Counted from the first letter of the stretch, positions 34,642 to 43,869 are shown. The stretch is DNA of 64,000 nucleotides from Nakamurella sp. PAMC28650 (GCF_014303395.1 NZ_CP060298.1:3801001-3865000), one strand, 5' to 3'. Notes: generated from the letters alone by a model not told the origin. Program-made: numbers and translations.

Positions 34642-35952
34642 CTAGTTGATCTCGCCCTCGCCGCGGTGCTCGAACACCGGGACGTCGCCGACGATCGGGT
34701 TCGTGCGACGTGACGGCGCCAGGTACTTGGTGAACAGGTTGACGAAGGTGGCCAACCGGTTCCGGTTGCCCAGCAGGAGCCAGATGTGCAGCAGCATCCA
34801 GGTCAACCAGGCCAGCGTCCCGGTGTACTTCACCGACCTGCCGCCGAGCTTGATGTCGACGACCGCGGCCCGGCGGCCGATGGTGGCCATCGTGCCCTTG
34901 TCGCGATATTTGAACGCATGCAACGAACGTCCGGTGATCAGCGCCGAGATGCCCTTGCCGATGTGCAGGCCCTGCTGCTGCGCCGGCGTACCCAACTGCG
35001 GCAGCGGATCGGGGGTGATCGCCAGGTCGCCGGCCGCGAAGATGTTCTTCACGCCGATGACGCGGAGCTCGGCGTCGACGGTGATGCGCCCGCCCCGGCC
35101 CTGCGGCAGACCCCAACCGGCCACGGCCTTGGGGATGGTGACCCCGGTGGCCCAGACGATGACGCCGGCCTTGAGGAACTCGCCGTTGCCGAACAGCACC
35201 CCGTCGGGACGGACCTCGGACACCGACGTGCCCAGCTTGAGCTCGACACCACGTTCACGCAGCGCCCGGGCGGCGAACTCCTGCAGCTTGACGTCGAACG
35301 GGGCGAGCACCTTGTTCGTCATCTCGACGAGCACGATGTGGGTACGACGGGGATCCAGTTCCGGGTAGACGGAGGCCATCGCGTCGTTGCGCAGTTCGGC
35401 CAGGGCGCCGGCCATCTCGACACCCGTCGGACCCGCGCCGACGACGACCATGGACAGGTCCCCGCCGGTGGCCGAGGCGGCTGCGTGCTCGAGATTGGTG
35501 AAGATGCTGTCGCGGAGCTTCAGAGCCTGGGCGCGGGTGTAGATCGCCATCGTGTTCTCCTCGGCACCCTTGGTGCCGAAGTAGTTCGTGGTGGCGCCGG
35601 TGCTGAGCACCAGGTAGTCGTAGGCCATCTCGCCGCCGTCGGCGAAGGTGACCTTCTGCCCCTCGTTGTCGATCCCGACGACCTCGCCCTGACGGAAGCT
35701 GACGTTCCGCTGGGACATCCGCGCCGCCCGGAGGAAGAACGTGACGTCGCCGGGATTCAGGCCGGCGGTGGCCACCTGGTAGAGCAGGGGCTGGAACGCG
35801 TTGTAGGTGTGGCGATCGACCAGCGTGATGTCGACATCGGCCTTGCGCAGACCCTTGAGCGTCATGAGGCCGGCCATGCCGCCACCGACGATGACGACGT
35901 GCGGGCGCCGACGGGCCGTCACGATCCGAACTGGTGCGCTGCTGTCAGTCAT
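34642..35952 (-). CDS. ndh: Type II NADH dehydrogenase
   Basis: A 436-residue single-subunit, non-proton-pumping NADH:quinone oxidoreductase. The FAD-binding Rossmann motif is VVIVGGGMAGL (about 19-29) and the NADH-binding motif is VVVGAGPTGVEMAG (about 170-183). FAAGDLAIT contains the FAD-contacting Asp, and the quinone-site GTPAQQQGLHIGK motif is present. A C-terminal hydrophobic segment (WLTWMLLHIWLLLGNR) anchors it to the membrane. ATG 35952 has AGGAGG 9 nt upstream. It feeds electrons into the respiratory chain. Confidence 0.92.
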   Translation of the reverse strand: MTDSSAPVRIVTARRRPHVVIVGGGMAGLMTLKGLRKADVDITLVDRHTYNAFQPLLYQVATAGLNPGDVTFFLRAARMSQRNVSFRQGEVVGIDNEGQKVTFADGGEMAYDYLVLSTGATTNYFGTKGAEENTMAIYTRAQALKLRDSIFTNLEHAAASATGGDLSMVVVGAGPTGVEMAGALAELRNDAMASVYPELDPRRTHIVLVEMTNKVLAPFDVKLQEFAARALRERGVELKLGTSVSEVRPDGVLFGNGEFLKAGVIVWATGVTIPKAVAGWGLPQGRGGRITVDAELRVIGVKNIFAAGDLAITPDPLPQLGTPAQQQGLHIGKGISALITGRSLHAFKYRDKGTMATIGRRAAVVDIKLGGRSVKYTGTLAWLTWMLLHIWLLLGNRNRLATFVNLFTKYLAPSRRTNPIVGDVPVFEHRGEGEIN

Positions 35953-36159
35953 CTTGCCGATCCTCCTGGTGGTTGATTCGCGCCACCCGGACGTCGGTGT
36001 GAAGCCGATGCCGACGGACGGAACGCGAAGGACTCTGTGGTGGCCGGCGTCGTCGAGGGCCCACGTCTCCTGCCAACCCTGACAAAGGGACGGCCGATAA
36101 ATTCTGGCACAGGTTCCGGGTAGCGGATCTCACGGGCGCTATGCAGGGCAGCCCGGTGA

Positions 36160-36807
36160 TCAGCGGCGGCCCACCCGGGTGGGGACGCGTTGCTGGTCCT
36201 GCCTGGACGGGAAGCTGGTGAGACCGAAACCCGCCAGCAGCAGCATGTCGACGGTGACCGCCACCGATTGCCACAGCGACCAGGAGTGTTGCGCGTCCAG
36301 TCCCGGCGTCGCCACCCCTGCGGCGGACACCAGCACCATGACCAGGCACAGCGAGCTCAGCCCGACCAGGACCCAGGACATCGTGCGCCATCTCGGGCCC
36401 GCGTTGGACATGGCCAGCGCCATCCCGATCGGCAGGGCGATCAACCCGACGATCGAGGCGATCATGTGCACCCTGGCGTGCAGGGACTGCTGGAGCCCGT
36501 TGGCGTCGGTGCGCACCACGCCCATCACCACCAGCCCGATGCTGCCGGCCACGAGCCAGTTGCCGACCCGGTGGTGGTCGACGGAACCGCCGGCCTGCAG
36601 CATCAGCACGGCGAGCGAGACCATCGTCACCCAGACGGTGAAGACCCAACCGCGCGGTCCGAGACCGTACTGCGAGATCGAGACGTTCGGCGGGAAGAAG
36701 TCGTGGTTGATCCACTGCACGAGGACGCAGAGCACCAGGCTCAGCCCGGCCCCGATGCGCCCGATCACCAACAGCAGTGGCCGGCCGGGCGACCGCGGAC
36801 GACTCAT
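36160..36807 (-). CDS. DUF998-like membrane protein
   Basis: A 215-residue protein with about six hydrophobic helices. The pattern SISQYGLGPRGWVF, then VGNWLVAGSIGLVVMGVVRTD and ARVHMIASIVGLIALPIGMALAM, fits the DUF998 family (small polytopic proteins of unknown role). The ATG overlaps the stop of the upstream peptidase gene by 4 bp (ATGA), so it is translationally coupled. It is the third gene of a three-gene operon with two peptidases, which suggests a transport or membrane-support role for them. Confidence 0.75.
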   Translation of the reverse strand: MSRPRSPGRPLLLVIGRIGAGLSLVLCVLVQWINHDFFPPNVSISQYGLGPRGWVFTVWVTMVSLAVLMLQAGGSVDHHRVGNWLVAGSIGLVVMGVVRTDANGLQQSLHARVHMIASIVGLIALPIGMALAMSNAGPRWRTMSWVLVGLSSLCLVMVLVSAAGVATPGLDAQHSWSLWQSVAVTVDMLLLAGFGLTSFPSRQDQQRVPTRVGRR

Positions 36808-37862
36808 CGACGTGCTCCGGCCGAGGGCGCGAGTTCGAGATAGCTCGGCCAGTGTCCGGCGTCGGTCTGCACGGTCTGCGCCGACAACAGACCGCGGACC
36901 AGGGCGCGGGTCACCACGTCTGCTGCGGCGCAGAGGATGTGGTGGAAGGCCAGTTCGTCGGACGCCGGTCCGGTGGCCGTCGACACGGCGAAGAGGGTGT
37001 CGCCGTCGAACTGGGTGTGCACCGGGTTCAGGGCGCGCGCCAGCCCGTCGTGCGCGGTGGCGGCCATCTTCGAGCACTGCACCTTGGTGAGGGTGGCGTC
37101 CGTGGCCACGATGCCGATCGAGGTGTTGCCGATCGTCGGGGTCGGCAACCGCGGGCCGCTGGCGTTGACCACACGCAGCAGGGCGTCACGCTCGGCCCTG
37201 GTCGGTGTACCCAGCCCGGGATGATCCTGATCCAGCAGGTTCCTGGCGCCCAGCAGTTCCCCGTTGCGGGGATCGATCGGAGAGCCCACGGCATTGGCCA
37301 CCACCAGGGCCGCCACCACCGACCCGTCGGGCAGCACGCAGGAGGCGGTACCGGTGCCGCCCTTGAGGCCGGCCGTCACGGCTCCGGTGCCCGCACCGAC
37401 CGCTCCCTGCCCCGGACGGCCGTCACCGGCGATGGCCGCCGCGACGGCGAGGCGGCCGAACTCGGCGTCCGGACGCGCGGAGAAGCTGCCGCCGCGGCCG
37501 AGGTCGAAGAGCACCGCGGCGGGCACGATCGGCACCACGTCTCCGGGGGCACCCACCGGGAACCCGATGCCGGAGGCTCCGAGCGCGTCGGCGACCCCGC
37601 CGGCCGCCGACAGACCGTAGGCACTGCCTCCGGTCAGGACGATCGCGTGGATTCGCTGCATGGAAGCGGTGGGGTGCAACAGATCCGTCTCCCTGGTACC
37701 CGGCGCACCACCCCGGACGTCGACCCCGGCGACCATCCCGGCCGAGGGAGCCAGCAGCACGGTCGTGCCGCTCAGAAAGCCCCGATCCCGCCGGTCGTGC
37801 TGACCGACCCGCAGTCCGGCGATGTCCGCCAGGGAGTTCGACCGTCCGGCCGGGTACTGCAT
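36804..37862 (-). CDS. P1-family peptidase (DmpA-like aminopeptidase)
   Basis: A 352-residue Ntn-hydrolase of peptidase family S58 (DmpA, beta-aminopeptidases). It is made as one chain that cuts itself before a Ser/Thr nucleophile. The conserved site is GNTSIGIVATDA (about 245-256), where Thr247 or Ser248 would be the nucleophile. Other family features are VLTGGSAYGL near residue 80 and a glycine-rich AVGAGTGAVTAG segment. The ATG overlaps the upstream M20 stop by one base (TGATG) and the stop overlaps the next gene's ATG. Members release N-terminal L-, D- or beta-residues. Confidence 0.88.
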   Translation of the reverse strand: MQYPAGRSNSLADIAGLRVGQHDRRDRGFLSGTTVLLAPSAGMVAGVDVRGGAPGTRETDLLHPTASMQRIHAIVLTGGSAYGLSAAGGVADALGASGIGFPVGAPGDVVPIVPAAVLFDLGRGGSFSARPDAEFGRLAVAAAIAGDGRPGQGAVGAGTGAVTAGLKGGTGTASCVLPDGSVVAALVVANAVGSPIDPRNGELLGARNLLDQDHPGLGTPTRAERDALLRVVNASGPRLPTPTIGNTSIGIVATDATLTKVQCSKMAATAHDGLARALNPVHTQFDGDTLFAVSTATGPASDELAFHHILCAAADVVTRALVRGLLSAQTVQTDAGHWPSYLELAPSAGARR

Positions 37863-39133
37863 CAGCCGGCCGATTCGCCGGCATCCGCCGGCAGTGCCGG
37901 GGCCGGCCGCACCGGGGACGTGGCTGGAGGGGCAGCGGCGGTGTCGGTCCCGACGCCGAGGAAGGACTGGGCCGCAGCGATGAAAACCCTGGTGCAGGTG
38001 AGGATGTCCTGCACCTCGACGAATTCGTCTCGGGTGTGCGCGATCCACTTCCCACCCGGGCCGTAGACGACGGTCTGCAACCCGGCGTCGCGGGTGAGGA
38101 TCGTGCCGTCGGTGGTCCCGGGGACGCCCCCGAGCACGGCGGGGGTTCCGGTGACGGCGCTGTGCGCGGCCACCAGCGCGGCCACGACCGGCGCGTCCTC
38201 CGGGGTGTCGACCGGCGGCCGGTCGTCGATCACCGTGACCGCCGCACTCAGGCCGGCGTCCTGCGCGATCTGCTCGGCGAGCCGGGTGATCAGGTGCAGT
38301 AGGCCCGCGTGGCCGACACCGGGAATCGTCCGGACGTCCAGGAACACGGAGGCCGACGCCGGGATCACGTTGAGCTGGCCCGGATCCCCCGCGGCCAGCA
38401 CCGTCGGCGTCAGGTAGAACTCACCGAGATGCCGGTGGATCCCGACGGAGTCCGCGACCTGCCGTTCCAGCTCGGACAGACCCATCAGCAGGGAACCCAT
38501 GGCCGGCAGCGGATTTCGTCCCTGGTGCGGCATAGCGCCGTGGGCCATGACGCCCTGCAGGTCCACCCGTAGGCGGATGGCTCCCTTGGCCACCGCACAG
38601 ATCTCGCCACCCTCCGGCTCGCAGACGATGACGCCGTCGATCCCGGAGGCGGCCAGTGGTGAGGCGGCGAAGTGCTTGGCGCCGAGCATCATTCCTTCCT
38701 CGTCGGCGAGCACGCCGACGATGATGCGACCGTCGAAGCCGGCCAGTTCCACCGCCCGTGCGGCGTGGATCATGGCGGCCACCCCGGATTTCATGTCGGC
38801 CGACCCACGCCCCAGCAGACGTCCGTCCACCACATCGCCGGAAAATGGTGGGAACGACCAGCTCTCGACGTCGCCGGGGGTGACCACGTCGACGTGCCCC
38901 TCGAACATCAGCGTCCGGGCGGGATGCCGACCGTGCACGATGCCGACGACGTTGGGCCGCCCGGTCGCGACCTCCTCGATCGTCACCTCCCAGCCGTAGT
39001 CGCGCATGGTGGCCGCGATCAGTGCACAGGCCGGTGTCTCCACCTCGTCGATGCCCGCGATCACCACGGTGGGCAGCCGGACCAGCGCCTGCGTCAACGC
39101 GATGACGGCAGCTCCGTCGAACAGATCGGTCAT
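37862..39133 (-). CDS. M20-family metallopeptidase (ArgE/DapE/ACY1 type)
   Basis: A 423-residue zinc peptidase/deacylase. The metal site comprises His80 (FEGHVDVV), Asp113 (GRGSADMKSG) and Glu146, with catalytic Glu145 in LADEEGMML. A dimerisation domain lies at about residues 185-300, and the last metal-binding His is in KWIAHTRDEFVEV. The C-terminal 25 residues are Pro/Ala-rich. It is the first gene of a tightly overlapping operon with a P1 peptidase and a membrane protein. A 13-bp tandem repeat array occupies its upstream region. The substrate is probably an N-acyl amino acid or dipeptide. Confidence 0.9.
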   Translation of the reverse strand: MTDLFDGAAVIALTQALVRLPTVVIAGIDEVETPACALIAATMRDYGWEVTIEEVATGRPNVVGIVHGRHPARTLMFEGHVDVVTPGDVESWSFPPFSGDVVDGRLLGRGSADMKSGVAAMIHAARAVELAGFDGRIIVGVLADEEGMMLGAKHFAASPLAASGIDGVIVCEPEGGEICAVAKGAIRLRVDLQGVMAHGAMPHQGRNPLPAMGSLLMGLSELERQVADSVGIHRHLGEFYLTPTVLAAGDPGQLNVIPASASVFLDVRTIPGVGHAGLLHLITRLAEQIAQDAGLSAAVTVIDDRPPVDTPEDAPVVAALVAAHSAVTGTPAVLGGVPGTTDGTILTRDAGLQTVVYGPGGKWIAHTRDEFVEVQDILTCTRVFIAAAQSFLGVGTDTAAAPPATSPVRPAPALPADAGESAG

Positions 39134-39165
39134 GACTCTGATCTTGCCCTACCGGCATCGGGGCT

Positions 39166-39230
39166 CGGTCCGGGAAGTCGGCCCGGCGAGTCGGTGCGGG
39201 AAGTCGGTCCGGGAAGTCGGTCCGAGAAAA
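39166..39230. repeat. 13-bp tandem repeat array upstream of the M20 operon
   Basis: Five head-to-tail units: CGGTCCGGGAAGT, CGGCCCGGCGAGT, CGGTGCGGGAAGT, CGGTCCGGGAAGT and CGGTCCGAGAAAA. It fills most of the 101-bp gap between the M20 start (39133) and the stop of the SPFH gene (39235), so it overlaps any promoter of the peptidase operon. Confidence 0.75.
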
Positions 39231-39234
39231 ACGG

Positions 39235-40623
39235 TCAGCGTCGGGGTTCGCCCTGTTCGGGCGTCCACTGCGCGGGCGGTGGGTACCCCTGGTACCCCGG
39301 CGGGGGCGCAGCCGGCTGACCGGCGGCCGACTGACCGGCGGCAGACTGACCGGGCGGCAGGTGGTGCGCACCGGTGGCCGGCGGCAGCGTCCGGGGCGGT
39401 TCCACCGCGGGCGGGGCCGGCGCCCGGTAGGGCGGTGCGGCGAGAGCGCGTGCGGCCGCCGCACGGGCGGCGTCGGCATCGGCGCGTGCGCCGGCGGCGC
39501 GGATCGCGTCCTGGTCCGCGACGGTGGTCTGGGCCTCGCGTTCGGCCTGCCGGACGGCCTCGGCCACCTCGGCCGAGGAGGTGCCCTCGAACCAGTCCTT
39601 CACGTCGTCGTCGATGTCACCGGGACGGGAGGCCGGCACATCCGTGGGCTCGTCCTTCGGAGGTTCGTACCGGAACACCCCGTCGTCGCCCTTGGCGCCG
39701 AGCATCCTGGCGAAGCCCTCGAGCGACTTGCCGAAGTCGCTCGGGATCATCCAGACCTTGTTGGCATCGCCCTGCGCCATCTGGGGCAGGGTCTGCAGGT
39801 ACTGGTAGGCCAGCAGTTCCGGAGTCGGCTTGCCCGCCTTGACCGCCGCGAAGACCTTCTCGATGGCCTTGGCCTGACCCTGGGCCTGCAGGTACCGGGC
39901 GGCCCGCTCGCCCTGCGCCCGCAGGATGGCGGACTGGCGGTCGCCCTCGGCGGCCAGGATCGACGCCTGCTTCGCGCCCTCGGCGGTGAGCACGGCGGCC
40001 TGCTTCTGGCCCTCGGCGGTCTTGATGGACGACTCGCGCTGTCCCTCGGCGGTGAGGATCATCGCCCGCTTGTCCCGGTCGGCGCGCATCTGCTTCTCCA
40101 TCGAGTCCTGGATCGACAGCGGCGGGTCGATGGCCTTCAGCTCGACCCTGGCGACCCGGATCCCCCACTTGCCGGTGGCCTCGTCCAGCACCCCGCGCAG
40201 CTGCCCGTTGATCGCGTCACGGCTCGTCAGCGTCTGCTCCAGGTTCATCCCGCCGACGACGTTCCGCAGCGTGGTGGTGGTCAGCTGCTCGACGGCGACG
40301 ATGTAGTTGGCGATCTCGTACACGGCGGCGCGCGGGTCGGTGACCTGGAAGTACACGACGGTATCGATGGAGACGGTGAGGTTGTCCTCGGTGATCACCG
40401 GCTGCGGCGGGAACGACACCACCTGCTCGCGGAGGTCGATGCGAGCCCTGATCCGGTCGAGGAACGGTGCGAGCCAGACCAGACCCGCGTTGTTGGTCTT
40501 GTGGAATCGGCCGAGGCGCTCCACCACGGCCGCCTGCGCCTGTGGGATGACCTTGACCGATCGGATGACGACGAGGACGGCCAGGAGGGCGACGATCAGC
40601 GCACCGATCAGAACTGGATCCAT
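39235..40623 (-). CDS. SPFH/band-7 (stomatin-like) membrane protein
   Basis: A 462-residue protein. The N-terminal membrane helix is residues 2-22 and the SPFH domain about 25-180 (VPQAQAAVVERLGRF-type start, DLREQVVSFPPQPVITEDN, VVGGMNLEQTLTSRD). An Ala/Glu/Gln coiled coil with AEGQ repeats follows (about 185-260), then a long disordered Pro/Ala/Gln-rich tail that includes GQSAAG repeats. The NfeD gene lies 36 bp upstream on the same strand. This pair corresponds in order to Rv1487-Rv1488 of M. tuberculosis. It organises membrane microdomains or controls membrane proteases. Confidence 0.9.
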   Translation of the reverse strand: MDPVLIGALIVALLAVLVVIRSVKVIPQAQAAVVERLGRFHKTNNAGLVWLAPFLDRIRARIDLREQVVSFPPQPVITEDNLTVSIDTVVYFQVTDPRAAVYEIANYIVAVEQLTTTTLRNVVGGMNLEQTLTSRDAINGQLRGVLDEATGKWGIRVARVELKAIDPPLSIQDSMEKQMRADRDKRAMILTAEGQRESSIKTAEGQKQAAVLTAEGAKQASILAAEGDRQSAILRAQGERAARYLQAQGQAKAIEKVFAAVKAGKPTPELLAYQYLQTLPQMAQGDANKVWMIPSDFGKSLEGFARMLGAKGDDGVFRYEPPKDEPTDVPASRPGDIDDDVKDWFEGTSSAEVAEAVRQAEREAQTTVADQDAIRAAGARADADAARAAAARALAAPPYRAPAPPAVEPPRTLPPATGAHHLPPGQSAAGQSAAGQPAAPPPGYQGYPPPAQWTPEQGEPRR

Positions 40624-40659
40624 GACGGCTCCTTCACTTGGTGGCGGGCTTCCGTCCCA

Positions 40660-41091
40660 TCATGGACCCCAGATCACCACGGCGGTGGCCCCCCGCACCT
40701 CCACGACCGTCACCGGTGTACCGGGCGTCAGCGGCCGATGGCCTTCCACACCCAGGGCCGACCACACCTCGCCGCCGATCTTCACCTGGCCGCCGGAGGC
40801 GTCGACCGTGGAGATGACGGTGGCCTTCGAGCCGATCACGGCGTCGATGCCGGTACGGATCTGGGACGGGCCGTGGAACCGGCGCAGCAGGGGCGGACGG
40901 GCCCCGATCACCAGGCCCACCGAGGTGAGCGCAAAGATGATCAGCTGCAGCCAGAGCAGGTGCGGCGCGATCCAGGCGGTCCCGGCGCCGAGCAACGCGC
41001 CCGCCCCCAGCATCAGCAGGACGAACTCGCCGCCCATCAACTCGGCCAGCGACAGCAGCAGTGCCCCGCTCAACCACACCCATTCCGGCAT
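40660..41091 (-). CDS. NfeD-family membrane protein
   Basis: A 143-residue short-form NfeD. Two or three hydrophobic helices occupy residues 5-65 (LSGALLLSLAELM, VLLMLGAGALLGAG, LQLIIFALTSVGLVIGA). A C-terminal OB-fold (about 80-143) follows, with GSKATVISTVDASGGQVKIGGEVWSA. NfeD OB-folds bind SPFH partners, and the downstream gene is such a protein. The arrangement is the same as for the small protein and flotillin at 9903-11384, but here the membrane part is present. Confidence 0.88.
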   Translation of the reverse strand: MPEWVWLSGALLLSLAELMGGEFVLLMLGAGALLGAGTAWIAPHLLWLQLIIFALTSVGLVIGARPPLLRRFHGPSQIRTGIDAVIGSKATVISTVDASGGQVKIGGEVWSALGVEGHRPLTPGTPVTVVEVRGATAVVIWGP

Positions 41092-41152
41092 GGGGCCAGT
41101 CTGCCACCCCAGAGGTCGGTGTTCCCGGGTCCGGGAGGTCTGCCGGCGTTCG

Positions 41153-42049
41153 TCAGGCGCCGGCAGCGGCGTCGTCGGGGGCGGTCACGAAGTCGATGAG
41201 CTGCTCGACCGCGGTGATCAGCGGGGTGGCCAGGTCGCGGTAGCCCGCGACCGCGCCGTTCACCCTCCCCCACATCACCGTTGTGTCCGAGATGCCCAGC
41301 GCCGCACATACTCCGGTTTTCCAGTCGACGCCACGGGGCACCGTCGGCCACGCCCTGATGCCGACTGATTCCGGCCGCACCGCCTCCCAGATGTCGATGT
41401 AGGGATGGCCGGTGATCAGCACGTGGGGGGAGGTGACGGTCGACGCGATCCTGGTCTCCTTGGAACCGGGCACCAGGTGATCGGCCAGCACTCCGAGCCG
41501 CCGCGCCGGTGACGGACCGAACTCCGCGACGGCTCCCGGCAGGTTGTCCAGGCCGTCGATCGGCTCGACGACGATGCCCTCGACCCTCAGGTCGTGACCC
41601 CAGACGCGTTCGACCAGCGCGGCGTCGTGGATGCCCTCCACCCAGATCCGCGCTGCCCTGGCCGTCCGGGCCCGCAGGCCGGCCACCGCCCTGGACCCGG
41701 AGGCCGACCGGGCCGGCGCGGCCGGAGCGGCGACCGGGCGGGTCAACGTCACGGGCTGCCCGTCGATCAGGAAGCGGGCGGGTTCCAGCGGGAACATCCG
41801 GCGTCGGCCCCTGCGGTCCTCCAGGGTGACGGTCGTCGACGTGCAGGCGACGACGGCCCCGCAGAAGCCGGAAACGGGGTCCTCGGCGACCACGTCGGGC
41901 GTGGCCGGGACCTCCGGAACGATCTTGCGCGGTGCCGGGCGTGACAGGACGTCCCGGCCGTAGGGATCCTGCGGATCGACCGGCCGGACGGCAGCACCGG
42001 CCGCCGTCCGGTACCTGGTGCGGACGCTGTCGTCGTATCCCTTGGCCAC
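41153..42049 (-). CDS. DUF3097 family protein
   Basis: A 298-residue protein if it starts at GTG 42049 (VAKGYDDSVRTRY). A longer frame to 42181 would overlap the divergent gene and adds only Arg-rich sequence. Conserved segments are YGRDVLSRPAPRKIVPEVPATPD, IWVEGIHDAALVERVWGHDLRVEGIVVEPIDGLDNL, and LVPGSKETRIA...HVLITGHPYIDIWEAVRP. The middle block resembles a Toprim-like fold. The family is almost confined to actinobacteria and has no known function. In the matching M. tuberculosis region a different gene occupies this place. Confidence 0.82.
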   Translation of the reverse strand: MAKGYDDSVRTRYRTAAGAAVRPVDPQDPYGRDVLSRPAPRKIVPEVPATPDVVAEDPVSGFCGAVVACTSTTVTLEDRRGRRRMFPLEPARFLIDGQPVTLTRPVAAPAAPARSASGSRAVAGLRARTARAARIWVEGIHDAALVERVWGHDLRVEGIVVEPIDGLDNLPGAVAEFGPSPARRLGVLADHLVPGSKETRIASTVTSPHVLITGHPYIDIWEAVRPESVGIRAWPTVPRGVDWKTGVCAALGISDTTVMWGRVNGAVAGYRDLATPLITAVEQLIDFVTAPDDAAAGA

Positions 42050-42183
42050 GACGGCAGACGGTACGGCAGAACGCCCGGGACTTCGGGGAGGGCGAACCCC
42101 GGCGGGTCGTCGACGCCGCGACCGCGTCCGCGACGTCAGGCGATCGACCGTCCCCAGCGGGCTCCTGACGTACCGTGGCACGC

Positions 42184-42957
42184 ATGTCGTCAGTTCATGC
42201 CGCCACCACCCTCGCTCTCTGGGCGGCTGCCCGTGCCGGCGGACGGAGCACCGACGACGTGCTCGCCGCCGTCGACGCGGCCGGGCATCGGGTCGGGGTC
42301 AGGGCCGCCACCGCCGAGGTCGCGGAGGCGACCGGTCTTCCAGGTCCCGGATCACCGACGGCCGGCTCGATGTCCCTGCTGCCGTTGATGCTCGGCGGCG
42401 GCGTACCGGACCTGCTGCTGCCCACGGCCGGCGATCTGCGCGGGCTGCCCCGTGGGGGCGACATCACCGTGCCTGCACTGGATGCCGGCGCCGTGGTGGT
42501 GTTCCCCGACCTTGAGATCGGAGTGGTGCCCGCCGACGGCCAGTGGCGGGTGCACAGCTGCCGGGGAAGCCACCCGGCACTGTCGCTGAGCGAGGCCAAC
42601 GCCGAGATCGACGGCGCGATGGCCGACGCCACCCACTCGTTGGTGGCTCTGGACATCGCCCGTGGATCCGATCAGGTGCGCGAACACGTGCGGCGCCGCA
42701 TGCTGGCCGAGGCGGTCGACTTCCCCCACGGCACCCCGACGGCGGCGTCGGCGCTGCTGGCCAAGGTGATCTCCCTCGAGGCACTGCTCGCAGTGGCTTC
42801 CTCCCACGAGACAGCCGCGGTGACCAGCCGCGAACTCGCCGTCGTCGACGACGCCCTCCGCCCGCTGAACAGTGCCGTCCGGGCGGGGCGGCGCGCGGCG
42901 GTCGCCCTGGCCGCCAGGGTGCTCGTCACCGAATCGGTCAGCCGAAGTCGGGGCTGA
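42184..42957 (+). CDS. Conserved actinobacterial protein of unknown function (Rv1486c-like by position)
   Basis: A 257-residue protein. The N-terminal half (TLALWAAARAGGRSTDDVLAAVD...) is helical. The middle is a beta-rich segment with VVVFPDLEIGVVP. The C-terminal half is a long helical region (LAEAVDFPHGTPTAASALLAKVISLEALLAVASSHET). There are no catalytic motifs or membrane helices. Its place between inhA and NfeD-SPFH, on the opposite strand, matches Rv1486c in M. tuberculosis. ATG 42184 is used, with GTG 42175 as an alternative. Confidence 0.75.
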   Translation: MSSVHAATTLALWAAARAGGRSTDDVLAAVDAAGHRVGVRAATAEVAEATGLPGPGSPTAGSMSLLPLMLGGGVPDLLLPTAGDLRGLPRGGDITVPALDAGAVVVFPDLEIGVVPADGQWRVHSCRGSHPALSLSEANAEIDGAMADATHSLVALDIARGSDQVREHVRRRMLAEAVDFPHGTPTAASALLAKVISLEALLAVASSHETAAVTSRELAVVDDALRPLNSAVRAGRRAAVALAARVLVTESVSRSRG

Positions 42958-43020
42958 CCGACCTCGGCCTGGCCCGGCGCACCCCGTGCCGCCGGGACAA
43001 CCCGTGCGGCGGGCTACCGG

Positions 43021-43812
43021 CTACTGTGCGGCGGACTCGCCCTCGGCGAAGCCCAGAGCGTGGAAACCGCCGTCGACCATGACCATCGAGCCCGTGGTGG
43101 CCGGGAACCAGTCGGACAGCAGGGCGCAGGCGGCCTTGGCCACCGGCGTCGGGTCGGAGGTGTCCCAGCCGAGCGGGGCGCGGCCCGTCCAGGCGTCCTC
43201 CAGACCGGAGAACCCCGGGATCGATTTCGCGGCCATCGTCCGGATCGGGCCGGCCGAGACGAGGTTGACCCTGATCCCTCGCGGCCCGAGATCGCGTGCC
43301 AGGTAACGGGACACCGACTCCAGAGCGGCCTTGGCGACACCCATCCAGTTGTAGGCGGGCCAGGCCTGCCGGGCGTCGAAGTCCAGGCCGACGATGGAGC
43401 CGCCGCTGGACATCATCGGCAACGCCGCCACGGCCAGAGCCTTCAGCGAGAAGGCGGAGGTGTGCACGGTCGTCGCGACGTCCTGCCAGGCGGTGGCCAG
43501 GAAGTCGCCACCCAGGGCCCCGGCGGGCGCGAACCCGATCGAGTGCAGCACGCCGTCGATCGACGGGAGGAACTCGCCGACCCGGGTGGCGAGCGAATCC
43601 AGGTGCCCCTGATCGGTGACGTCCAGTTCGACGACCGGCGCATCCTCGGGCAGGCGCTTTGCGATGCGCTCCACCAGGGACAACCGGCCGTAACCGGTGA
43701 GCACCACCTTCGCGCCCTGCTCCTGCGCCATCCGGGCGGTGTGGAATGCCATCGACGCCTCGGTGATGACCCCGCTGATCAGCAGGTTCTTACCGGTCAG
43801 GATTCCGGTCAT
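43021..43812 (-). CDS. inhA: NADH-dependent enoyl-ACP reductase (InhA-type)
   Basis: A 263-residue FAS-II enzyme reducing trans-2-enoyl-ACP. The glycine-rich NADH site is LISGVITEASMAF (11-23), matching InhA rather than E. coli FabI in length. The active site is Tyr154 and Lys161 in PAYNWMGVAKAA. Ser91 (LHSIGF) corresponds to Ser94 of mycobacterial InhA. The C-terminal VMVDGGFHALGF fits. It lies 57 bp downstream of fabG on the same strand, the mabA-inhA arrangement. It is convergent with the unknown gene at 42184. Confidence 0.93.
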   Translation of the reverse strand: MTGILTGKNLLISGVITEASMAFHTARMAQEQGAKVVLTGYGRLSLVERIAKRLPEDAPVVELDVTDQGHLDSLATRVGEFLPSIDGVLHSIGFAPAGALGGDFLATAWQDVATTVHTSAFSLKALAVAALPMMSSGGSIVGLDFDARQAWPAYNWMGVAKAALESVSRYLARDLGPRGIRVNLVSAGPIRTMAAKSIPGFSGLEDAWTGRAPLGWDTSDPTPVAKAACALLSDWFPATTGSMVMVDGGFHALGFAEGESAAQ

Positions 43813-43869
43813 GTGGTGGGTCCTCGCGTATCTGTCTGGTGGGTCGGGAGAGTTGGAGCGAACCTGGAG

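Noticed and set aside
42050-42181. N-terminal extension of the DUF3097 protein
   Set aside because: Arg/Pro-rich, not conserved-looking, and would overlap the divergent gene at 42184.
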